DNA from: Candidatus Neomicrothrix sp. UBA4542 | GTDB lineage: Bacteria > Actinomycetota > Acidimicrobiia > Acidimicrobiales > Poriferisodalaceae | Direction: 5' to 3' | NCBI GenBank assembly: GCA_002388005.1 | Contig: DGLO01000017.1 | Span: 26,383-70,160 of the forward strand | Length of the DNA stretch: 43,778 bases | The notes under the pieces: model-generated | What the model was told of the DNA's origin: nothing | What the model saw: only the letters and a program-made list of their open reading frames with translations | The model's database searches: none | Translations under genes and position numbers: made by a program | Shown: piece after piece, positions 17,220 to 25,263 of the stretch | Position numbering within the stretch: position 1 is the stretch's first letter | Layout: every line of letters starts with the position of its first letter

Positions 17220-18808
17220 TGTCTTGGGGTGACACTGTTCCGTTTGTGACGCGCTACGCCCGCAATGCCATGGTGTGCACCATCGACCACTTGGCCAGCG
17301 GAGCGGGCATTGCTGCCATTCGCGGTGGGGGTAATGCCGTGGACGCGGCAATTGCCGCGTCAGCAGTACTCGCGGTTACCAGTCAACACATGTGCGGAAT
17401 GGGTGGTGATCTTTGGGCATTGGTTCACGTTCCAGGTGAGAAGCGGCCTTACGCGTTGAATGCGAGTGGCCGGTCGGGCAGCGGAGCAGACCTCGATCAG
17501 CTGAGACGTGACGGCTTTACCGAGATGCCATTTCGGAACGACCCGCGAAGCATTCCGGTTCCAGGGTGTGTTGACGGATGGTGCTCTCTTCACAGCAAGT
17601 TTGGTCAATTGCCGTTTGAGCAGGTGCTACACGATGCCCTTCGGCTAGCAGAAGATGGTTTCCCCATCAGCCCTGAGTGCGCCCAGGCGACTCAGATACT
17701 TGCTGGAGTCGACAATGTTCAGGACTATTTCCAAAACGGTCCACCCAAAGCAGGCTCGATCATCCATCGACCCGGAATCGCGCGAGTTCTCCAGGAAATA
17801 GCCACTGGAGGAAGGGACGCGTTCTACGGCGGTGATTTTGGAGACGAATTACTGACGTTCGGCGGTGGCGAGTACACCAAGCAAGATCTGGCAAACCCAC
17901 AGTCAGACTGGGTTGACCCAATCTCAATTGATGCGTTTGGGCATCGCATTTGGAGTCTGCCCCCCAATTCGCAGGGATACCTCTGTTTGTCGGCTGCGTG
18001 GATCGCCGATCAGTTGGACCTGCCCACAGATCCAACCGATCCCCTCTTCGTCCATTTGTTGGCAGAAGCCGCCCTCCAAGCGGGCTACGACCGGCCCGAA
18101 GTGCTTCACGAGAATGCGAATGGAAATGACTTGTTGAAAGAGGAGCGTTTAGCGCCGCGCGCTAGTCGGATACGTCGCAATCAAGTGTCAAAGGTTCCCA
18201 CTGGAATCAACCCCGGAGACACCATCTATTTGAATGCGGTAGACGGGCAACGGATGGGAGTGTCGCTAATTCAGTCAAACGCTTCAGGTTGGGGCGCTCT
18301 AGCGTTTATGCCTAAGACAGGGATTTCTCTCCACAACAGAGGGATTGGATTTTCGACGGACTCGAATTACCAATCGGCCTACGGTCCGGGTCGTCGTCCT
18401 CCTCATACACTCGCCCCGACCTTGGTGGAGAACTTCGATGGAACCCTCAGGGCTGCCGTCGGAACGATGGGTGGAGATTCGCAACCGCAAATAGTTCTTC
18501 AGTTGCTCGCCAGACTCCTCGTTGCTGAGCAAAGTTCAGCAGAGACATTGTCGGCCCCGCGGTGGCGATTCGCAGGCTCCAATCCGACAGGATTTCATAC
18601 TTGGGCTGATCCAGGGGAAATTGTGCTCGAACTTGAAGGTTCAGCGGCGTCCCTCGAAACAACACTGACTGGATTGGGTCACGTCGTTCGGTCCATGCCC
18701 TCACACAACAGCGCTTTCGGACACGCTCACATAATTGAAGTACAGGACGGTCGGTTGGCTGGAGCGGCGGAACCTCGGGCCTTAACCGGTGGAACCGCAG
18801 GATATTGA
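17219..18808 (+). CDS. Gamma-glutamyltransferase family protein
   Basis: An Ntn-hydrolase of 529 residues that would cleave itself before a Thr and then transfer or hydrolyse gamma-glutamyl groups. The N-terminal block GGGNAVDAAIAASAVLAV and MGGDLWALVH and the later PPHTLAPTLV and GTMGGDSQPQ are diagnostic. The likely nucleophile is Thr335 in GDTIYLNAVDG, matching the D-T-T-H/Y block, though the second Thr is Ile. No signal peptide is present, whereas many family members are secreted, so the substrate may be intracellular; cephalosporin acylase-like or other gamma-glutamyl amide activity cannot be excluded. It shares one base with the preceding dehydrogenase gene (TGATG). About 139 bases follow it before the convergent crotonase. 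Confidence 0.88.
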   Translation: MSWGDTVPFVTRYARNAMVCTIDHLASGAGIAAIRGGGNAVDAAIAASAVLAVTSQHMCGMGGDLWALVHVPGEKRPYALNASGRSGSGADLDQLRRDGFTEMPFRNDPRSIPVPGCVDGWCSLHSKFGQLPFEQVLHDALRLAEDGFPISPECAQATQILAGVDNVQDYFQNGPPKAGSIIHRPGIARVLQEIATGGRDAFYGGDFGDELLTFGGGEYTKQDLANPQSDWVDPISIDAFGHRIWSLPPNSQGYLCLSAAWIADQLDLPTDPTDPLFVHLLAEAALQAGYDRPEVLHENANGNDLLKEERLAPRASRIRRNQVSKVPTGINPGDTIYLNAVDGQRMGVSLIQSNASGWGALAFMPKTGISLHNRGIGFSTDSNYQSAYGPGRRPPHTLAPTLVENFDGTLRAAVGTMGGDSQPQIVLQLLARLLVAEQSSAETLSAPRWRFAGSNPTGFHTWADPGEIVLELEGSAASLETTLTGLGHVVRSMPSHNSAFGHAHIIEVQDGRLAGAAEPRALTGGTAGY

Positions 18809-18947
18809 TTAGTTCTCAGCTCTTGTTGCGATCCGAATAGGTGCAGCGGCCGGGTCAACCGATTTCGCATTTGTGTCGAATTCGTTCAGTTGAACGCTCG
18901 CGCAAGCTGCTTTGTTCTACATAAGTTGTTGCGTAACCGTGAAGCTT

Positions 18948-19763
18948 TCAGCGGTTCTTCCAATCAACCTGGGTTCTGCTTAGGAAGGAAGTCATGGCCT
19001 TCTTGCTGTCTTCAGTCCCCGAAGCCAGTATTTGTGTCCTGTTTTCCATGTCAATTCCCGCTCTGAGGCTCGGGATTTCAAGGTTTGACCACATGACTTC
19101 TTTAGTCATCCACACCCCGAAGGGGCTGTTGCTCTCTATCTCAGCGGCCACTGCTAAGCACGTATCGATTAGCTCATCGTCGGAAACAACGTTGCTGACG
19201 AGACCGATTCGGTTGGCTTCCTCTGAATCAACAACTCGGCCGGTGAGCATCAATTCCCACGCGCGCGAGGCGCCAATTAGTCGTGGCAGCATCCAACTGA
19301 CCCCAATGTCACAGCCAGAGACTCCAAGTCGAACAAAGGCCGTACCGAATTTCGCTGAAGTGCTGCAATAACGGATATCGCTAGCGCAGGCGATCGCAAA
19401 TCCTCCGCCCGCCGCTGCGCCGTTGATTGCCGCAATGATCGGCTGACGCACGTCTCGCATGTGGTGAACAATCTCAGCGATGTGTTGCTGCACAGCCATA
19501 CCCTGCTGCTGCTGGCCGAACGTCTCCGTTCCAGGAATGGTCCCGAATCCCGTTAAATCAAGTCCGGCACAAAAGCCTCGTCCGGCGCCGGTAATGATGA
19601 TGGCTCTAGTTTCGTGGTGATTATCGGCTCGATCCAATGCGTCGTGTAAGTCATCGACGAGGCCGAGCGTGAGTGCGTTGAGGCGTTCTGGCCGATTCAG
19701 TGTGATTCGAGCGACGCCTGACCGCGGGGAGTCGACAACAATATTTTCGTAGGACTGTTCCAT
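18948..19763 (-). CDS. Crotonase family protein, likely enoyl-CoA isomerase type (PaaG-like active site)
   Basis: A 271-residue crotonase. The CoA-binding region (ITLNRPERLNAL), the oxyanion-hole segments GRGFCAGLDL and NGAAAGGGFAIA, and the C-terminal helix are normal. Both hydratase Glu positions are missing: Ala follows GGGF where ECH has Glu, and TAFVRLG replaces QPEI. Instead there is an Asp in CDIGVSWMLPRLIG, which lines up with the Asp of PaaG and related enoyl-CoA isomerases (PDSGxSWFLPRLVG). Isomerisation of a double bond is therefore more likely than hydration. A conspicuous Gln-rich stretch (GQQQQG) lies near residue 83. The gene is alone, with about 50 bases to the GGDEF gene upstream. 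Confidence 0.9.
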   Translation of the reverse strand: MEQSYENIVVDSPRSGVARITLNRPERLNALTLGLVDDLHDALDRADNHHETRAIIITGAGRGFCAGLDLTGFGTIPGTETFGQQQQGMAVQQHIAEIVHHMRDVRQPIIAAINGAAAGGGFAIACASDIRYCSTSAKFGTAFVRLGVSGCDIGVSWMLPRLIGASRAWELMLTGRVVDSEEANRIGLVSNVVSDDELIDTCLAVAAEIESNSPFGVWMTKEVMWSNLEIPSLRAGIDMENRTQILASGTEDSKKAMTSFLSRTQVDWKNR

Positions 19764-19816
19764 GGTTTCGCTTTATTTGTCGGAGGTTGAACAATACAGC
19801 GCGAAACGTTCTCGGG

Positions 19817-20323
19817 TTAGACGCTGTCTGTACCCTCAGAGACCTGGATCCGACCTGGACCATGGCTCAATGCGTTTACGCAAGCAGAGCGAGCTGCCTC
19901 CATCAAATCTTCTCCATCCATCGCGTGAGACGGGTAGCACGCGACTCCAGCGGACAGGCTCACAACATCTCGAGAAGGGGCTTCCGCGCTAGCTTGCCGG
20001 ATCCTGTTCGCAGCCCATACGGCCCCCGACTCAGACGTGTCATCTAATAGAGCTACAAGTACGCCCCCACCCATACCGCAGACCGTGTCTGATTCTCTAA
20101 GGGTGTTAGTGATGACTCGTGAGGTGACTCGCGTTGCGTGTTCGCGGAGGTAAGGAGCGAAGGACTCATAGTCGTCGATTTCGAAGAAAACGACTGACAC
20201 AGGTTTGAGGGTTCGTCTGGCTAGAGCAACTTTTCGATCGAGCATTACCGTGAGCACACGAGCATCGGGTAGGCCGGTGATGGTGTCGGTGATTGAATCC
20301 ATACTGGTTTCAGGTCCACGCAT
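19817..20323 (-). CDS. Degenerate GGDEF-domain protein
   Basis: A 168-residue stand-alone GGDEF fold. TDTITGLPDAR is the common domain start, VVFFEIDDYESF matches the metal-binding FDxDxFK region, and LSAGVACYPSHAMDGEDLMEAA is the usual domain end. The signature itself reads GMGGGVLVAL in place of GGDEF, losing the catalytic acidic residues, so diguanylate cyclase activity is unlikely; a GTP-binding, c-di-GMP-sensing or structural role is possible. No sensor domain or membrane segment is attached. ATG 20323 is preceded by TTG 20326, either of which could be used; GAGGAG lies 6-9 bases upstream. It diverges from the FAH gene, about 107 bases apart. Confidence 0.85.
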   Translation of the reverse strand: MRGPETSMDSITDTITGLPDARVLTVMLDRKVALARRTLKPVSVVFFEIDDYESFAPYLREHATRVTSRVITNTLRESDTVCGMGGGVLVALLDDTSESGAVWAANRIRQASAEAPSRDVVSLSAGVACYPSHAMDGEDLMEAARSACVNALSHGPGRIQVSEGTDSV

Positions 20324-20430
20324 CAAGCCACGCTCCTCGTCGAAAAACCTTGGTCACAAGCGACGCAGGTCTGATGAGTAAGAGTGCCAGAGGACGCCGA
20401 AGACGACAAGAGCGGGACTATGGTCCCTAC

Positions 20431-21273
20431 ATGCTTATTGCTCGACATCGCCGTGATAGTTCCATTCGTATAGCTCTCGTAGATGGCGAAGAACTCATCG
20501 ATCTTGAAACTGAACACGATGATCTCCCAGGGTTATTGGCTTCTGGAGTACCGATAGGAGATCTGGCTTGGGGGCAACGAACCCCGCTATCCGAAGCCCA
20601 ACTTCTCTCCCCTGTTGGTGCTCCGCCTGCGATTCTTGCCGTGGGGTTGAACTACCGAGCTCACGCCGAAGAAGGTGGCAGAGAGGTACCCACAACCCCA
20701 ATCATTTTCACTAAACATCACAACTGCATCATCGGGCCAGGCGCCGGAATTCATATTCCGGCGGTGGCATCGGAGATGGTCGACTACGAAGGCGAGTTAG
20801 CGATCATCATTGGCCGACGATGTCGTCACGTTCCGAGGGAAAGAGCAGAAGAGGTAATTGCTGGCTACAGCATTATGAATGACGTCAGCGTTCGCGATTG
20901 GCAGCGGGCGAGTCCGACGATGCTCATGGGAAAGTCCTGGGACACCCATGGACCCTTGGGCCCGTGGGTGGTTAGTGGCGACTCATTAGATCCCCACAAT
21001 CTGCAACTGACCACGCGCGTAAACGGAGAGGTGCGTCAAGATTCCAACACTGATGATTTGATCTTCGACTGTTTCGACATCGTTCATCATCTTTCGACCG
21101 CTTTCACCTTGGAAGCTGGAACCGTCATCGCCACCGGCACCCCTGCAGGAGTCGGTCTGTATTGGGATCCCCCCAAGCTGCTATCACCTGGAGACGAAGT
21201 TTCGATAACAATTGACGGAATCGGTACGCTTACCAATCCGGTGATTAGCGAGCCAGACACCCGGCTTCTCTAA
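20431..21273 (+). CDS. Fumarylacetoacetate hydrolase (FAH) family protein
   Basis: A 280-residue FAH-fold enzyme that would cleave a C-C bond in, or decarboxylate or tautomerise, a 2,4-dioxo acid, usually late in an aromatic or sugar-acid pathway. Family blocks are PAILAVGLNYRAHAEE, PIIFTKHHNCIIGPG, the metal-binding MVDYEGELAIIIGR, SIMNDVSVRDWQ, and GTVIATGTPAGVG. The frame is open to 20293, but the ATG at 20431 gives the family's usual start (MLIARHR) and length; the upstream portion is Arg-rich and unlike it. Another ATG at 20374 is possible. The stop codon overlaps that of the convergent AtuA-family gene by 4 bases. Confidence 0.88.
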   Translation: MLIARHRRDSSIRIALVDGEELIDLETEHDDLPGLLASGVPIGDLAWGQRTPLSEAQLLSPVGAPPAILAVGLNYRAHAEEGGREVPTTPIIFTKHHNCIIGPGAGIHIPAVASEMVDYEGELAIIIGRRCRHVPRERAEEVIAGYSIMNDVSVRDWQRASPTMLMGKSWDTHGPLGPWVVSGDSLDPHNLQLTTRVNGEVRQDSNTDDLIFDCFDIVHHLSTAFTLEAGTVIATGTPAGVGLYWDPPKLLSPGDEVSITIDGIGTLTNPVISEPDTRLL

Positions 21274-23042
21274 AGCAAGAGAACTTCGGGAATATCGACG
21301 ACCTTTGCCCGCAGGTATTCACCTAGCGCTTTAGCCTGAGGGTCTTGTCTGGTCGATGCGGCTACACCTTCTTCAAGTAATCCATGAAAGATGAAGTTGA
21401 GGCTCCACAAGTTGGGCAGGTCAAATCGCTCGATGCGTCGATCTGCGGCTTCGGGCATTAGCGATTTGAGTCGGTCGATGGTCAAAAAGTCACTCAACCA
21501 GACAAACGCCTCAGGAGTTCGCGCAAAAACGCCGAGATTGGCATTCGGTCCTTTGTCGCCCGATCGAGTTCCGAACAGCGTTCCGAGCGGCACAGAACGC
21601 GTCACCCCTTGAGGGAGGTCCGGGAGCGCTACTTTCAGAGGTTCGATATCAGGCGCCGATTCCGACGGGGTGTTATCTATGACGGTGCGCTTACCTCCAA
21701 CGATGACATCCATCGGCGCGAGCGTCGAGTCCAACAGGGTTGGCCAATAAACGCCGAATGGCTGCCCGGGGCCTGGCCCACCCGCGGTTCCGAACATTCC
21801 CGGAATTGAGCACAGACCTATTTCGGTTCCAGCATTAGAGAATGCTCTGCCAACTTTGCGTTCATCAGGGTCTTTGACGATGATTTTGTAGACAGCCACC
21901 GCCTCTTCGTTCGTAGCGGGATTGGTCTTGTGGGTGGGGAGAAATTTCCGCACCACGGTCTCATAGTCATCTGGACTGTACGGGCAGCTATTCCAAAACT
22001 GACGCTCGATCAGTTCAGCTTTCTCTTCTATGTCTAACCCGGTGAGGCCGATCGAGATTTGGTTACGGAAGCCTCCTTGATAGTTCATAGCAACTTTGAG
22101 TTCCTCGGGTGCGGGTTCTCCGCGAGTTCCGAAAATTCTGACGCGATCCTTCTCGACCTGTTCGAGTTGGATGGTGTCGAACCTACTGACTACATCGGGA
22201 TTGAAATAGCGTTCGCTTTGAATCTCATAGAGAAGTTGAGAGGTGATCGTTCCAATTGAAACTTCGCCGCCGGTTGCATCGTGCTTGCCAATGATTGAGC
22301 TTCCATCTTCGAACACTTCAGCCCACGGAAAGCCCGGGTAGGTGAGATCCTCTATTTCAGTGAAGAACGAATAGTTGCCGCCAGTGGCCTGTCCTCCACA
22401 TTCAATTACGTGCCCGGCGACAATCGCTCCAGCTAAAGAATCCCAGTGATCGCGTTCCCAGCCGTGATACCACGCTGCAGGTCCCGCTACTACCGCTGCG
22501 TCTGTCGCTCGGCCGGTAATTACGATGTCTGCTCCTTGGTTCAACGCTTCAACAATTCCCCAACATCCGATATAAGCATTTGCTGTAACAATCCGGTCGG
22601 CGAGTTCGCCCAGCGGTTCACCGGTGTCCAGGTGGGTGAAGTCATTGCCAGCGGCTAGCAACTCCTGGAGGCGACCGGATATGTCGTCGCCAGCTACGTA
22701 GGCGATGGAGGGCTGCAGCCCGAAACGGTCCGCCACCTCTTGGACGGCGTCAGCACAGCCCTCCGGGTTGAGACCACCAGCGTTCGAGACGACTTTGATC
22801 CCCCGGTCTAGGCATTCACCCATGACATCTTCCATTTGAGTGACAAACGTTCGCGCGTACCCACGCCCAGGAGCCTTGGCTTGAATGCGCGACAAGATGA
22901 GCATCGTTAGTTCGGCCAGCCAGTCACCGGTTAACGCGTCGATAGGTCCGCCGTGCACCATTTCTTTGGCGGCCGCTAGTCGATCACCGAAAAAACCGCT
23001 GCAGTTTGCTATCCGTATTGGTTGGCCGGTGGAAGGCGGCAT
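21270..23042 (-). CDS. AtuA family protein (acyclic terpene utilisation, DUF1446)
   Basis: A 590-residue protein of the AtuA family, named after a gene needed for citronellol/geraniol catabolism in Pseudomonas; its biochemical reaction is not established. Typical blocks are RIANCSGFFGDRLAAAKEMV, VVSNAGGLNPEGCADAV, NAYIGCWGIVEAL, ADIVITGRATDAAVVAGP, VIECGGQATGGNYSFF and, in the C-terminal AtuA-like domain, SVPLGTLFGTRSGDKGPNAN. The ATG has GAGG 4 bases upstream with good spacing. AtuC/AtuF-type carboxylase subunits are not nearby, so a complete terpene pathway is not shown here. It is convergent with the FAH gene. Confidence 0.9.
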   Translation of the reverse strand: MPPSTGQPIRIANCSGFFGDRLAAAKEMVHGGPIDALTGDWLAELTMLILSRIQAKAPGRGYARTFVTQMEDVMGECLDRGIKVVSNAGGLNPEGCADAVQEVADRFGLQPSIAYVAGDDISGRLQELLAAGNDFTHLDTGEPLGELADRIVTANAYIGCWGIVEALNQGADIVITGRATDAAVVAGPAAWYHGWERDHWDSLAGAIVAGHVIECGGQATGGNYSFFTEIEDLTYPGFPWAEVFEDGSSIIGKHDATGGEVSIGTITSQLLYEIQSERYFNPDVVSRFDTIQLEQVEKDRVRIFGTRGEPAPEELKVAMNYQGGFRNQISIGLTGLDIEEKAELIERQFWNSCPYSPDDYETVVRKFLPTHKTNPATNEEAVAVYKIIVKDPDERKVGRAFSNAGTEIGLCSIPGMFGTAGGPGPGQPFGVYWPTLLDSTLAPMDVIVGGKRTVIDNTPSESAPDIEPLKVALPDLPQGVTRSVPLGTLFGTRSGDKGPNANLGVFARTPEAFVWLSDFLTIDRLKSLMPEAADRRIERFDLPNLWSLNFIFHGLLEEGVAASTRQDPQAKALGEYLRAKVVDIPEVLLL

Positions 23043-23152
23043 ATTTCCTCTTCTATCTAGACGTAGGCCTCATACGGTAATCGAAGGACGCATCTTGCTC
23101 GCGAGTTGGCGCCGGTGTGCATGAGCCGGGTGTCCTCTGTCAAACTCGGTAG

Positions 23153-23830
23153 ATGAGCAACCCTGTTCTGTTACTGCACGGATTTACTGGATCGGTTGAA
23201 TCCACCTGGGCTCCCACGGGAATCATCGAGCTTTTGCAAGACGCTGGTCGACAAGTGATCGCTTGGGACCTTCCCGGGCATGGCTCAGCTGATAAACACC
23301 ATGATCCGGCTGGTTACGCCGATATGGAGCAAGGATTGGTCGACCGGCTACCTGATGGCGTGGTTGATGGCGTCGGATTTTCGATGGGGGCGAGAACGTT
23401 GCTGTGCATGGCATCCATAGCTCCAGACAAATTTGGCAAACTTGTGGTTAGCGGGGTCGGACGCAACCTTTTTGAACGAGACGAAGAGCAAGCAGAACGA
23501 ATCGCTCGAGGAGTGCAAGGCGAGGCAGACGACGACGATGTTCACGCTCAAACATTTGCTCGGTACGCCGCCGAGCCTGACCAAGATGGGAAGGCACTAG
23601 CGGCGTTCATGCGTCGAAGCCACTACCCTCTCGGATCGCCACAATTCGAGCGGATAACTCATCCGGTGCGAGTGGTGTTGGGCACTGAGGATTTCGCTGG
23701 TCCGGCTGATCCTTTGATCGATGCCCTTCCCGACTCCACTTACACCGAATTGCGCGGATGCGATCACTTTGCAACACCAAAGAACTTCGGCTTTATCGAC
23801 GCGGTTTTGGAACATTTGGAAGCGTTCTAA
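23153..23830 (+). CDS. Alpha/beta-hydrolase fold protein (MenH-like size)
   Basis: A 225-residue soluble alpha/beta hydrolase. The oxyanion HG is in LLLHGFTGS (His9), the nucleophile Ser77 is in GFSMGA, the acid is likely Asp in GTEDFAG and the catalytic His is in GCDHFATPKNFG near residue 205. LPGHGSADKH and the small size resemble MenH/2-succinyl cyclohexadiene carboxylate synthases and small esterases, but no menaquinone gene is near, so the substrate is open. The ATG start has no strong ribosome binding site. About 110 bases separate it from the divergent AtuA-family gene. Confidence 0.87.
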   Translation: MSNPVLLLHGFTGSVESTWAPTGIIELLQDAGRQVIAWDLPGHGSADKHHDPAGYADMEQGLVDRLPDGVVDGVGFSMGARTLLCMASIAPDKFGKLVVSGVGRNLFERDEEQAERIARGVQGEADDDDVHAQTFARYAAEPDQDGKALAAFMRRSHYPLGSPQFERITHPVRVVLGTEDFAGPADPLIDALPDSTYTELRGCDHFATPKNFGFIDAVLEHLEAF

Positions 23831-23848
23831 ATCGCGCTCAACCTATAT

Positions 23849-25195
23849 TCAATCCCCTAAAGGACCAGGGTTCGGGAGATTCAGATACGGAGTGGGGTCC
23901 TTTGCGGTCCCATTTATTCGAAGTTCGAAATGAAGATGAACACCAGTGGAAAGCCCGGTGGATCCAACTGCACCTAAGGGAGATCCCGTACTAATGAGAT
24001 CTCCTTTTTGCACGTTCGCTCCTGCCAGATGTGAGTACACAGTCGCAATGCGCCCACCATGATCCACGACAACCGTCTTCCCGTATGCGACCAAGTCGAG
24101 CACTGCGAGCACACTCCCGTTAGCCACAGCCAGGGCTGACCCTCCCGAGGTCCTATTCGGGCCTATGAAATCGGCCCCCTTATGCATGGCGATATCGCCC
24201 CATATGGGATGGCGTCGCCAACCAAACGATGATGTTTGAACGGGTTCGCTAAGTGGAAGCCCAAACTCGACAAGTGCTGGGTCACTCGTTGTTTGGCAGG
24301 ATTGAGAAAGAGAGACAAGGTCTCTCAAGTAATCGCTGTCGGCCTGCGCCGAAATGTTTGATGGCGGTTCGTTGGGTTGAGGATTCGCAGTTCGCAGTAG
24401 GACCGCGCCTTCGCCGGCTACGGACATGTCAGCGACTGGCCATGAATCACACGCCGATTCGCTTTGGAGTGTCGAAGTTCCAAATGGACGAATTCGACCA
24501 TCCCTGTGAACGAGCGAATAGCCGTGACCACCGGACACGGGAATCATGCCTACGAACGGACCGGTATCGCCCTCACCAGGGCCCGAGCCAAAGAAGCTGG
24601 CGTCGCCGAAGGTGAAAATTCCGCCATCTTCGGCCAGTAACCAATACCCGCGACCGGAACCACTAGGAAGTATCGCAACTATTGGTTGGTTAAGCGCGAC
24701 TGCGCCCATCGATCCATAAAAGGGGGCGGACCCAAACGCGAACACTCCACCATCCGCTGCGACCAGCCAATAACCATCGCTGAAGCTTGTGGCCATTCCG
24801 ACAATTGGGCTGTTCAGTTTTAGATGCCCGGTCGATCCATGAAACCTTGCGTCGCCAAAGGAAAAGATGCCGCCGTCGGCTGCGACCAACCAATAACCGT
24901 TCCCAGTTGGAGTGGCGGCCATACCCACGATCGGCTGGTTCAGTGGCTTCCCACTCATATCTCCGAAATGCGACGCTTGGCCAAAATTCACTACGCCGCC
25001 GACCTGTGTCGCTATCCAGTACCCAGAACCATCATGTTTGGAAGTCATTGCAGCAACGGGCGAAGTCAACGATTGGCTGTCTGGTTGCCCATACCCGATA
25101 GCTCCCCCTACAACTTCGACCTTGGCTGCTGCCGCTGGGGTCGCAAACAAAGCCAGCGCTGCCAAGAGAGCTGCTATGGGACAGATGAACCACAT
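23849..25195 (-). CDS. Secreted M23 (LytM-type) peptidase with five YW-DGG repeats
   Basis: A 448-residue exported cell-wall peptidase. A hydrophobic signal sequence ending ATPAAAA starts at the ATG at 25195; the open frame extends 48 residues further up, but that stretch is Arg/Pro-rich and would bury the signal. After it come five repeats of about 45-50 residues with the pattern GYW-x-A-DGG-x-F-x-FG-A-F-GS (for example GYWLVAADGGIFSFGDARF), likely beta-propeller blades seen in many actinobacterial surface proteins. The C-terminal M23 domain has the zinc ligands HKGAD and HLHFE, plus VDHGGRIATVYSHL, so it should be active. It probably cuts peptidoglycan cross-links while the repeats bind the wall or a partner. 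Confidence 0.88.
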   Translation of the reverse strand: MWFICPIAALLAALALFATPAAAAKVEVVGGAIGYGQPDSQSLTSPVAAMTSKHDGSGYWIATQVGGVVNFGQASHFGDMSGKPLNQPIVGMAATPTGNGYWLVAADGGIFSFGDARFHGSTGHLKLNSPIVGMATSFSDGYWLVAADGGVFAFGSAPFYGSMGAVALNQPIVAILPSGSGRGYWLLAEDGGIFTFGDASFFGSGPGEGDTGPFVGMIPVSGGHGYSLVHRDGRIRPFGTSTLQSESACDSWPVADMSVAGEGAVLLRTANPQPNEPPSNISAQADSDYLRDLVSLSQSCQTTSDPALVEFGLPLSEPVQTSSFGWRRHPIWGDIAMHKGADFIGPNRTSGGSALAVANGSVLAVLDLVAYGKTVVVDHGGRIATVYSHLAGANVQKGDLISTGSPLGAVGSTGLSTGVHLHFELRINGTAKDPTPYLNLPNPGPLGD

Positions 25196-25263
25196 CTTCA
25201 ACACGGTGGGCAAGTCTGCCTGTTTATTTCTTGGATGTGAAGCACCGATGTAGGGTCGCCGTC

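Noticed and set aside
18935..18956. Hairpin AACCGTGAA/TTCAGCGGTT-type as terminator of the crotonase gene
   Set aside because: It overlaps the stop codon, has a bulge and is not followed by a U tract on the minus strand.
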